DNA of 5,743 bases from Candidatus Parcubacteria bacterium (GTDB lineage: Bacteria > Patescibacteriota > Patescibacteriia > JAACEG01), in the NCBI GenBank assembly GCA_023135505.1, contig JAGLTA010000108.1, positions 1 through 5,743 on the forward strand. Reading direction: 5' to 3'. Below are positions 1 to 5,201 of this stretch, one piece after another. Position 1 is the stretch's first letter; each line of letters begins with the position of its first letter. The notes under the pieces are model-generated. The model was given only the letters and a program-made list of their open reading frames with translations, had not been told where the DNA came from and did not search any database. A program made the translations under genes and the position numbers.

Positions 1-39
1 GCGATTTTACAAATAGATAAAAAAGTTGTATACTTATGA
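1..39 (+). CDS. C-terminal end of an upstream gene (partial, unidentified)
   Basis: Frame 1 is open from the window edge for 12 codons, reading AILQIDKKVVYL, and then stops at TGA (37-39). The other two forward frames close within the first 20 bases, so this is the only frame that could carry an upstream gene on this strand. It would end 40 bases before porA and could belong to the same operon. In many genomes porA follows the gamma and delta (ferredoxin-like) subunit genes, so one of those is a natural candidate, but the 12 residues carry no cysteine motif or other mark that identifies the family. It could also be chance open sequence. Confidence 0.35.
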   Translation, partial: AILQIDKKVVYL

Positions 40-79
40 TGAATAAATTTTTAAAAGATTAAATTTAGCAAATAAATTT

Positions 80-1282
80 ATGTTAAAAAACGCTAAAATA
101 GTTGAAGGTTCGCGCGCTGTCGCCGAAGTTGTCAATTTGATAAATCCTGCCGTAGTGAGTGCTTACCCGATCACTCCGCAGACGCACATTGTGGAGGATC
201 TGGCTAAATTTAAAGCAGACGGCAAAGCGAATTATGAATATGTCCGCGCGGAAAGCGAATTTGCGGCAGCGTCAATTGTTTTGGGCGCGTCCGCGCTCGG
301 TCTTCGGACATACAGCGCAACAAGTTCGCAAGGGCTTCTTTTGATGGCGGAAGTTATATTTAATATAGCAGGGATGAGGTTGCCGATTGTTATTACTTGC
401 GCGAATCGCGGAGTATCTGCTCCGATAACTATATGGAACGACCATCAAGACGCAATGTCTATTCGCGATGCTGGGTGGCTGATGTTTTTTGCGGAAAATT
501 TACAGGAGGCAGTTGATCTGCATCTGCTGGCCTTTAAAGCCGCTGAAAAATTAAAATTGCCGGCAATGGTAAATATGGACGGTTTTATTTTAACCCATAC
601 TTATGAGCCCGTTAATATCCCGACCAAATCGCAAGTTAATAAATTTTTGCCAAAATACAAGCCAAAAGCAGGCGATTATCTTGATGTAAAAAATCCGCGC
701 AGTTTAGGATGTTTTGCTGCGCCGAGCCACTACTTGGAAATTCGCGAAGAGTTGCACAATGATTTAAAAGATAGCAAAAGTTTAATAAAAAGCGAGTTTA
801 AGAGATGGCAAGAAGTTTGTAAAGTCATAAAGTCCGTAAAGTCTAAAGTCCATAAAGTCAAAAGTCAAAAGATTAAAATTATTGATTTGAGTTTAGTGGA
901 ATATTATGGGGCTAAAAATCCCGAAGTTATTTTTATCGCTATGGGCTCGGTTGTCGGAACCATTAAAGATTTTATTGAAAAATCAAATGATAAAATCGGG
1001 GTTTTAAAAATAAGAACATTCAGACCTTTTCCAAAAGATGAAATAATTAAAATTTTAAGCAAGGCGAAATACGCCGCTATTTTAGACAAAAGCGTCTTTT
1101 TGGGCGAAGAGGGGATACTTGCGGCGGAGATAAAATCAGCGGCTTATAATAAGATTAAAACTAAAATCCAAAGTTTTATTATCGGTCTGGGCGGACGGGA
1201 TGTTACGGCAGATACTCTGAAAGAGATTATTAAGTTAGTAAAGAAAAAAGATAATAAAGCAAAATTTATCGGAAAAATTTAA
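80..1282 (+). CDS. porA: Pyruvate/2-oxoacid:ferredoxin oxidoreductase, alpha subunit
   Basis: This is the alpha subunit of the cytoplasmic thiamine-diphosphate enzyme that oxidises pyruvate (or a related 2-oxoacid) with CoA to acyl-CoA and CO2, passing electrons to ferredoxin. Family marks are YPITPQT at residues 29-35, RAESEFAA at 56-63 (by family analogy E58 is the likely thiamine-contacting Glu), TSSQG at 81-85, and CANRG with R110 followed by NDHQD at 120-124. The second, transketolase-C-like domain begins near NPEVIFIAMGS (280-290) and contains RTFRPFP at 312-318 and GLGGRDV at 369-375. At 400 residues it is close to the usual length. Residues 248-262 are a Lys/Val/Ser-rich stretch encoded by a DNA repeat and look like a linker insertion. 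The ATG at 80 has no Shine-Dalgarno sequence, but the YPITP motif lies at the expected distance from it. No beta subunit gene follows; the next gene is a pilin-like protein 23 bases on. Substrate specificity (pyruvate or a branched or aryl 2-oxoacid) cannot be read with certainty. Confidence 0.9.
   Translation: MLKNAKIVEGSRAVAEVVNLINPAVVSAYPITPQTHIVEDLAKFKADGKANYEYVRAESEFAAASIVLGASALGLRTYSATSSQGLLLMAEVIFNIAGMRLPIVITCANRGVSAPITIWNDHQDAMSIRDAGWLMFFAENLQEAVDLHLLAFKAAEKLKLPAMVNMDGFILTHTYEPVNIPTKSQVNKFLPKYKPKAGDYLDVKNPRSLGCFAAPSHYLEIREELHNDLKDSKSLIKSEFKRWQEVCKVIKSVKSKVHKVKSQKIKIIDLSLVEYYGAKNPEVIFIAMGSVVGTIKDFIEKSNDKIGVLKIRTFRPFPKDEIIKILSKAKYAAILDKSVFLGEEGILAAEIKSAAYNKIKTKIQSFIIGLGGRDVTADTLKEIIKLVKKKDNKAKFIGKI
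821..866 (+). repeat. Six-copy AAAGTC short-period repeat inside porA
   Basis: AAAGTC occurs at 821, 829, 838, 845, 854 and 861, with unit spacings of 8, 9, 7, 9 and 7 bases. The intervening bases vary around AT, CGT, T and CAT. The run lies within porA and keeps the frame (total 46 bases, flanks in frame), coding for Lys/Val/Ser-rich residues between the first and second domains. The irregular 7/8/9 spacing means the amino acid sequence itself is not a simple repeat, so the repetition is at the DNA level. Confidence 0.8.
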
Positions 1283-1305
1283 AAGTATTTTAATTATTAA
1301 ATATT

Positions 1306-2307
1306 ATGAAACAAAAAATTTTATTCTTTTTTTTATTTCTGTTTGCGCTGCAGATCGCTGTCCCTGCTGCTGTTTTTGCGCAAGATACAATTAATTTTGA
1401 TCCCGAAGTAGTAATTCCAGGAATGAAAACAACTACTTCTGGCACTGCTGAGACAATAGTTATTGATAGCGGAGGCGATGCGATCAGGGGATATATTTCT
1501 AATTTTTATAAATTTGCGATCGGATTGACGGGAATTTTAGCAACAATAATGTTCGCGGTAGGCGGTTTGATTTGGCTCACTTCCGGAGGAAGCGCGACTC
1601 AGGTCGGCAAAGCAAAACAGTTAATTCTTGGATCTGTGATTGGTTTAGTTTTAGCGCTCGGCTCTTATGTGATACTTAATTCAATCAATCCTAATATAGT
1701 TAATCTGCATTGGGGAAAGCAAATTTCAGCTTTAGGGAATATCGGGGTAGGCTGCGCCTGGGTGGATAGAACTTGTAAAGATATTTATGAAAAAGAAAAC
1801 GATGGTTCTTGCGGAGTGAAGCCAACAGCAAAAGCAAAGAGCGCAGAAGGTTGGCATTGCTGTTGCGCGAAAGATAGCAATCCAGAAACTGTTGCAGGAA
1901 AAATATGTATTGATAAATTATCAGCGTCGGCGAGAATTATTTATAAGGCTATTAGTACTGACGATAGGCTGAATTTATTAACAACTAATTTGAAAAAAGA
2001 AAAATGCGACGAAGAATGTAAAAATAAAGACGGAGTTAGAGCGTATGAACTTATTGATTATAAAGATGATTATTTTGTTTGCTGTGATTGCGTTCAAGAT
2101 TTTGAAGAATCAGGAAATATTTCGTGCAAAGGAGACCCGAGTGCTTGTGATAATATTAGTGAAACAAAAAAGTATACTTGTTGGGAAAATGATTATTTTT
2201 GCAGACCTTGCGAATTAACAAATCATGATTGTTCGGAAGATTATGAATGTTGCGGTCATGGAATTACTGGTCATGGGGATTGTAGTTTATTTGGAAAGTG
2301 CAAATAA
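1306..2307 (+). CDS. Secreted pilin-like (T4SS pilin/TrbC-VirB2-type) membrane protein with cysteine-rich C-terminal region
   Basis: The 333-residue product starts with a clear signal peptide: K2 and K4, a Phe/Leu-rich core, and a likely cut after VFA (A25). Two hydrophobic helices follow, about 70-92 and 105-125. They are separated by a short polar loop with W90, SGG at 93-95 and GKAKQ at 101-105, and followed by SINP at 126-129. This arrangement matches the two-helix T4SS pilin-like domain frequent in Patescibacteria and resembles TrbC/VirB2. Residues 150-332 hold 22 cysteines, including CCC at 185-187, CC-x-C at 259-262 and CC at 315-316, so this region is probably outside the membrane and disulfide bonded. 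The tail is far longer than a bare VirB2-type pilin, which suggests a surface-anchored protein rather than a simple filament subunit. No virB/trb genes are nearby. The start is the first ATG before the signal peptide; it has no Shine-Dalgarno sequence. Function is unknown; the fold assignment is fairly sure, the pilus role is not. Confidence 0.75.
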   Translation: MKQKILFFFLFLFALQIAVPAAVFAQDTINFDPEVVIPGMKTTTSGTAETIVIDSGGDAIRGYISNFYKFAIGLTGILATIMFAVGGLIWLTSGGSATQVGKAKQLILGSVIGLVLALGSYVILNSINPNIVNLHWGKQISALGNIGVGCAWVDRTCKDIYEKENDGSCGVKPTAKAKSAEGWHCCCAKDSNPETVAGKICIDKLSASARIIYKAISTDDRLNLLTTNLKKEKCDEECKNKDGVRAYELIDYKDDYFVCCDCVQDFEESGNISCKGDPSACDNISETKKYTCWENDYFCRPCELTNHDCSEDYECCGHGITGHGDCSLFGKCK

Positions 2308-2320
2308 TAAATTGTAATAT

Positions 2321-2349
2321 ATTTAAATTATCTTTAAATTTTATTTGTT
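2321..2349 (+). terminator. Possible weak intrinsic terminator after the pilin-like gene
   Basis: Fourteen bases after the stop codon, ATTTAAA (2321-2327) and TTTAAAT (2333-2339) form a perfect 7-bp stem around a 5-base loop, followed by a T-rich run to about 2355. The stem is entirely A-T, so it would be weak, and such dyads arise easily by chance in sequence this AT-rich. Its position is right for ending the porA/pilin-like transcript. Confidence 0.25.
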
Positions 2350-2407
2350 TATTTTAACGCAAAATCCGCAAGCGCGCGTAATTGACACTAATTTTGAATT
2401 TTATTAT

Positions 2408-2438
2408 TTGTCACCCTGAATTTATTTTAGGATTTGTG
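2408..2438 (+). repeat. Palindromic repeat, copy 1 (forward)
   Basis: This is a 31-base element starting TTGTCA with an internal imperfect hairpin. Positions 2413-2420 pair with 2426-2433 around the loop TTTAT, with one C/A mismatch (2414/2432) and one G-T wobble (2418/2428). It matches the reverse complement of 2524-2554 at 23 of 31 positions. Elements of the form TGTCA-stem-AATTTATTT-stem resemble small dispersed palindromic repeats that I recall from intergenic regions of several bacterial genomes; that recollection is unchecked. Only two copies lie in this window. Confidence 0.6.
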
Positions 2439-2476
2439 TTTGTTGTTCACTATATTATGATTAAGAAGTATAAAGT

Positions 2477-2493
2477 AAAAATTCAGAATTTTT
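2477..2493. promoter_or_regulatory. 17-bp odd dyad, possible operator
   Basis: AAAAATTC (2477-2484) and GAATTTTT (2486-2493) are a perfect 8-bp inverted repeat about a single central A. The dyad ends 9 bases before the TATAAT at 2503, so it covers the -35 position of that candidate promoter, where a repressor would sit. As RNA it could instead form a short A-U hairpin followed by two more T. AT-rich background makes chance a real possibility. Confidence 0.25.
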
Positions 2494-2502
2494 TTGTATG
2501 AT

Positions 2503-2508
2503 TATAAT
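2503..2508 (+). promoter_or_regulatory. Candidate -10 box for the thrS operon
   Basis: A perfect TATAAT lies 88 bases before the thrS start, in the only long intergenic region of the window and upstream of the tight thrS-smr-scpB-dacA run. The -35 region is poor: AATTCA at 17-base spacing, or TTCAGA at 15. Transcription from here would begin near 2515 and give a leader of about 80 bases that includes the perfect hairpin of repeat copy 2 (2529-2549). Confidence 0.3.
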
Positions 2509-2523
2509 TTAGCGACAAGTAAT

Positions 2524-2554
2524 GACAGATTCCGAAATAAATTCGGAATGACAA
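2524..2554 (-). repeat. Palindromic repeat, copy 2 (inverted relative to copy 1)
   Basis: This carries a perfect hairpin: ATTCCGAA (2529-2536), loop ATAAA (2537-2541), TTCGGAAT (2542-2549), flanked on both sides by TGACA (2523-2527 and 2549-2553). Read on the minus strand it begins TTGTCA like copy 1. Differences from copy 1 fall mainly in the stem, and two base pairs are swapped by compensatory changes. It sits 43 bases before thrS and would be in the thrS leader if transcription starts upstream of it. Confidence 0.65.
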
Positions 2555-2596
2555 TTTAAGCATTCGGTAATTTAATGAAAATTTAATAAAATTTAT

Positions 2597-4357
2597 ATGT
2601 CCAAACAGAAAAATCAACAACTTGAAACTCTGCGGCATAGCTTGTCGCACATTATGATGCAGGCGCTGGAGCGGCTGTATAACGCTATTCCCGGGGTCGG
2701 TCCTGCGATTGAAAACGGATTTTATCACGATTTTGACTGCGGGCGCCAAATTATTGAATCGGACTTACTGAGGATAGAAGAGGAGATGAAAAAAATTATT
2801 AAAGAAAATTTAGCGATTAAAAAAGAAGAGATGAAAATTGATAAAGGGATTGAATTTTTAAAAAATAAAAATTATAAATATACCGCTGAAATGGCGGAGG
2901 ATTTAAAAATTGAAGGCGAAACAAAAATTAGTTTTTACAAGCAGGGCGATTTTATAAATATGTGCAAAGGTTATCACTTAGCGTCAACTGGAAAAATAAA
3001 TTCAAATTCTTTTAAATTAACAAAATTGGCTGGCGCTTATTGGAAGGGCGATGAAAAAAACAAGATGATTCAGCGGATTTATGGGGTCGCTTTTAATGAT
3101 AAAAAAGAACTGAAAAAATATTTAAAGATGATTGAGGAGGCGGAGAAAAGGGATCATCGGAAGATCGGCAAAGAGTTGGATTTGTTTTGTTTCTCTGATT
3201 TAGTCGGCTCAGGGCTGCCATTGTTCGCGCCAAAGGGCGTAATTATTATTGATGAATTAAAAAAACACATTGAAACTGTTTGTAGAAATTATGGCTTTGA
3301 AAAAGTTATGACGCCTCATTTAGCAAAAATCGATCTTTATGAAATTTCCGGGCATGCGAAAAAATTTAGCGATGAATTATTTCATGTTTCATCGCAAGGC
3401 GGTCATAAATTTGTAATGAAACCTGTCCAGTGTCCGCATCAGACACAGATATATGCTTCAAAAATTCGTTCATACCGTGATTTGCCGATAAGATATATGG
3501 AATCGGAAAAGCAATATCGCGCCGAGAAAAGCGGAGAAGTAGGAGGATTAAATAGGGTTTACGCGATAACAGTTGAAGACGGACATTCATTTTGCAGAGT
3601 AGATCAAATTAAAGACGAGGTAAAATGCATGATAAATATAATAAAAGATTTTTATGAAGCTCTCGGGCTTTGGAAAAATCATTGGGTGTCTCTTTCTGTA
3701 AGGGATTACAGCCATCTTGAAAAATATATCGGCGAAACTAAAGATTGGAATAAATGCGAGAAAATATTAGAAGAGATAGCGGAAGAGATGAATTTAGACG
3801 CAAAAAAAATAGAAGGAGAAGCTGCCCTGTATGGTCCGAAATTAGATTTTATGTTTAAAGACTCATTAGGCAAAGAGATACAGATTCCAACAGTGCAATT
3901 GGATTTTGCAACTCCAAAAAGTTTTAATTTAAAATATACGGACGAAACAGGAAAAGAAATGCCTCCTGTTATGGTTCATAGAGCCATACTTGGCTCTTAT
4001 GAACGTCTTTTAGCTCTGCTTATTGAGCATTATGCTGGCGCTTTTCCTGTCTGGCTGTCGCCAACGCAAGTAAAAATTATTTCCGTTAGCGAAAGCCATA
4101 TTGAATATTGCAGAAAATTGGCGCAAGAATTTAAGGAAAAAAATATTAGGATTGAAATTGATGAAGCGAACGAAACAGTCGGCAATAAAATTAGAAAAGC
4201 GACGCAAGAAAAACCGCCTTATATTTTAGTAATAGGCGACAATGAAATGAATTCAGACAGATTAAATGTCCGCGATCGCGGGCAGAGAGAATCGCGGGAA
4301 ATTAGCAAACAGAATTTTATAGAGGAAGTTTTAGACAAAATAAATCAAAAGAAATGA
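2597..4357 (+). CDS. thrS: Threonyl-tRNA synthetase, form lacking the TGS domain
   Basis: This cytoplasmic class II synthetase charges tRNA-Thr with threonine. The protein begins almost directly in the editing (SAD) domain: HSLSH gives H14 and H18, and CKGYH gives C123 and H127, the four residues that match the E. coli editing-site set H73, H77, C182 and H186. RDHRKIGK at 185-192 marks the entry to the catalytic core. The active-site zinc ligands are C279 (in QCPHQ), H330 (EDGHSF) and H461 (VHRAILGS), with motif 2 R308 and motif 3 R470; spacings from C279 to R308 and H330 equal those in E. coli. The anticodon-binding domain occupies about 485-583. At 586 residues it is about 56 shorter than E. 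coli ThrRS, and the missing part is the N-terminal TGS domain. An in-frame TGA at 2576-2578 rules out a longer start. The stop overlaps the start of the Smr gene. There is no Shine-Dalgarno sequence and no visible T-box leader. Confidence 0.97.
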   Translation: MSKQKNQQLETLRHSLSHIMMQALERLYNAIPGVGPAIENGFYHDFDCGRQIIESDLLRIEEEMKKIIKENLAIKKEEMKIDKGIEFLKNKNYKYTAEMAEDLKIEGETKISFYKQGDFINMCKGYHLASTGKINSNSFKLTKLAGAYWKGDEKNKMIQRIYGVAFNDKKELKKYLKMIEEAEKRDHRKIGKELDLFCFSDLVGSGLPLFAPKGVIIIDELKKHIETVCRNYGFEKVMTPHLAKIDLYEISGHAKKFSDELFHVSSQGGHKFVMKPVQCPHQTQIYASKIRSYRDLPIRYMESEKQYRAEKSGEVGGLNRVYAITVEDGHSFCRVDQIKDEVKCMINIIKDFYEALGLWKNHWVSLSVRDYSHLEKYIGETKDWNKCEKILEEIAEEMNLDAKKIEGEAALYGPKLDFMFKDSLGKEIQIPTVQLDFATPKSFNLKYTDETGKEMPPVMVHRAILGSYERLLALLIEHYAGAFPVWLSPTQVKIISVSESHIEYCRKLAQEFKEKNIRIEIDEANETVGNKIRKATQEKPPYILVIGDNEMNSDRLNVRDRGQRESREISKQNFIEEVLDKINQKK

Positions 4358-4647
4358 TTAAGCCATTTTCTAATTACAGCGGCAATATCGATATTGTTTT
4401 AGATTTTCATTTTATGGGACAGCTTTCGCCGCGAGACATAAAGGAGGAAACGGAAATTTTTATCAGCAAAGCAATTGTTGATAAATTAAAAAGAGTAAGA
4501 ATAATTGTTGGAATAGGAAGCCATTCTAAAAAAGGCGGAATAGCGAAAAAAACAGTTTTGAAAGTTTTAGAAAAATTGCAAAGCAAAAATATTATTACGA
4601 ATTATGTTTCAGAGGAAGAAAAGGGGATAATTGATGTAGAAATTTAA
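4354..4647 (+). CDS. Small stand-alone Smr-domain protein
   Basis: The 97-residue protein looks like a single Smr (small MutS-related) domain. Features are LDFH at residues 16-19 in place of the usual LDLHG; an amphipathic helix with EETEIFISKAI; the strand VRIIVG leading to GIGSHS at 53-58 in place of the common GKGxHS; and the helix VLKVLEKL. The Gly after the first His is replaced by Phe, and residues FMGQLSPRD look like a small insertion in that loop. Smr domains in other proteins bind or cut nucleic acids, in MutS2, SmrB and related nucleases. Stand-alone short versions are common and mostly uncharacterised. Its ATG shares ATGA with the thrS stop, so translation is probably coupled to thrS. 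The weak match at both signature motifs leaves nuclease activity open. Assignment is by motif pattern only. Confidence 0.72.
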   Translation: MIKPFSNYSGNIDIVLDFHFMGQLSPRDIKEETEIFISKAIVDKLKRVRIIVGIGSHSKKGGIAKKTVLKVLEKLQSKNIITNYVSEEEKGIIDVEI

Positions 4648-4658
4648 TTTTAATATTT

Positions 4659-5195
4659 ATGGATTTGAAATCAAAAATTGAAAGTTTGTTGTTTGCTTCA
4701 AATAAACCGCTGCCGCTTGGCAAAATATCTAAATTAGTTAAAGTGAACAAAAAAAGTGTTCAGTCAGAATTGGAAAATTTAGTTAAAGATTATAACGAAC
4801 GCGGCGGCGGAATTGTTATTATTCAAAATTTATCAAGTTATCAAATGGCGACAAATCCAAAAAATTCAGATATAATCAAAGATTTTTTAAAGGATGACGC
4901 GGTAAGCGAGCTGTCTCAGCCGTCCCTGGAAACCCTCACGATTATTTGCTATAAAGGGCCTATTTCCAAGCCAGAATTAGAACAGTTAAGAGGAGTTAAT
5001 TGCAGTATGATTTTAAGGAATTTAATGATTAGAGGATTAGTTGAAAATAAGGGCGGAGGAGTTTTAAATAAAGATAAGAATACTGATAAATTCGCGAAAG
5101 ATGAGTTGTATTACAATATTACGATTGATTTCTTGAAATTTTTAGGCGTAAAGTCTATTTATGAATTGCCTGAATACGAAGAATTAAGCAAATAA
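4659..5195 (+). CDS. scpB: Segregation and condensation protein B
   Basis: ScpB is the winged-helix partner (kite subunit) of the SMC-ScpA complex that organises and separates chromosomes. The 178-residue length is typical. The first winged helix spans about 1-80, with IESLLFASNKPL at 7-18 and the GGG-IVIIQNLSSYQMAT strand region at 49-65. The second spans about 84-170 with the family core SLETLTIICYKGPISK (89-104), LEQLRGVNCS (107-116) and ILRNLMIRGLVE. It starts 11 bases after the Smr gene with no Shine-Dalgarno sequence and is followed 6 bases later by a D-Ala-D-Ala carboxypeptidase gene. scpA, the usual upstream neighbour, is not directly upstream here. ScpB and DacB-type genes also lie close together in Bacillus subtilis, so the scpB-carboxypeptidase pairing is not strange. 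Confidence 0.93.
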   Translation: MDLKSKIESLLFASNKPLPLGKISKLVKVNKKSVQSELENLVKDYNERGGGIVIIQNLSSYQMATNPKNSDIIKDFLKDDAVSELSQPSLETLTIICYKGPISKPELEQLRGVNCSMILRNLMIRGLVENKGGGVLNKDKNTDKFAKDELYYNITIDFLKFLGVKSIYELPEYEELSK

Positions 5196-5201
5196 TAATT
5201 T

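Noticed and set aside
159..344. Second reading frame inside porA
   Set aside because: It is an alternative frame of the conserved porA N-terminal domain, Arg/Leu-rich as expected of a shadow frame, with no family resemblance.
821..866. CRISPR array
   Set aside because: The unit is only 6 bases with 1-3 base gaps, far too short for repeats and spacers, and it lies inside a coding gene.
1306..2307. Evidence of a full type IV secretion locus
   Set aside because: Only the pilin-like two-helix domain is present. No ATPase, VirB4/6/8/9/10 or coupling-protein genes are in the window.
2382..2407. TTGACA (2382-2387) followed by TATTAT (2402-2407) as a promoter
   Set aside because: The spacer is only 14 bases. 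At 17-base spacing the -10 would be TATTTG, a poor match, so this is not supported as a promoter.
2522..2551. Nine-codon reading frame before thrS as a possible leader peptide
   Set aside because: It lies entirely within the palindromic repeat, has no run of Thr codons, and has no ribosome binding signal, so an attenuator peptide is not supported.
2408..2554. Insertion sequence remnant with a transposase
   Set aside because: No coding sequence between the arms resembles a transposase and no target-site duplication is evident, so only a repeat-type call is supported.
2483..2749. Minus-strand reading frame of 88 codons spanning the intergenic repeat and the start of thrS
   Set aside because: It overlaps the strongly supported thrS coding region and the palindromic repeat, and shows no recognisable domain.
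3366..3590. Minus-strand reading frame inside thrS
   Set aside because: It lies opposite the conserved catalytic core of thrS, including C279 and H330, and has no domain features of its own.
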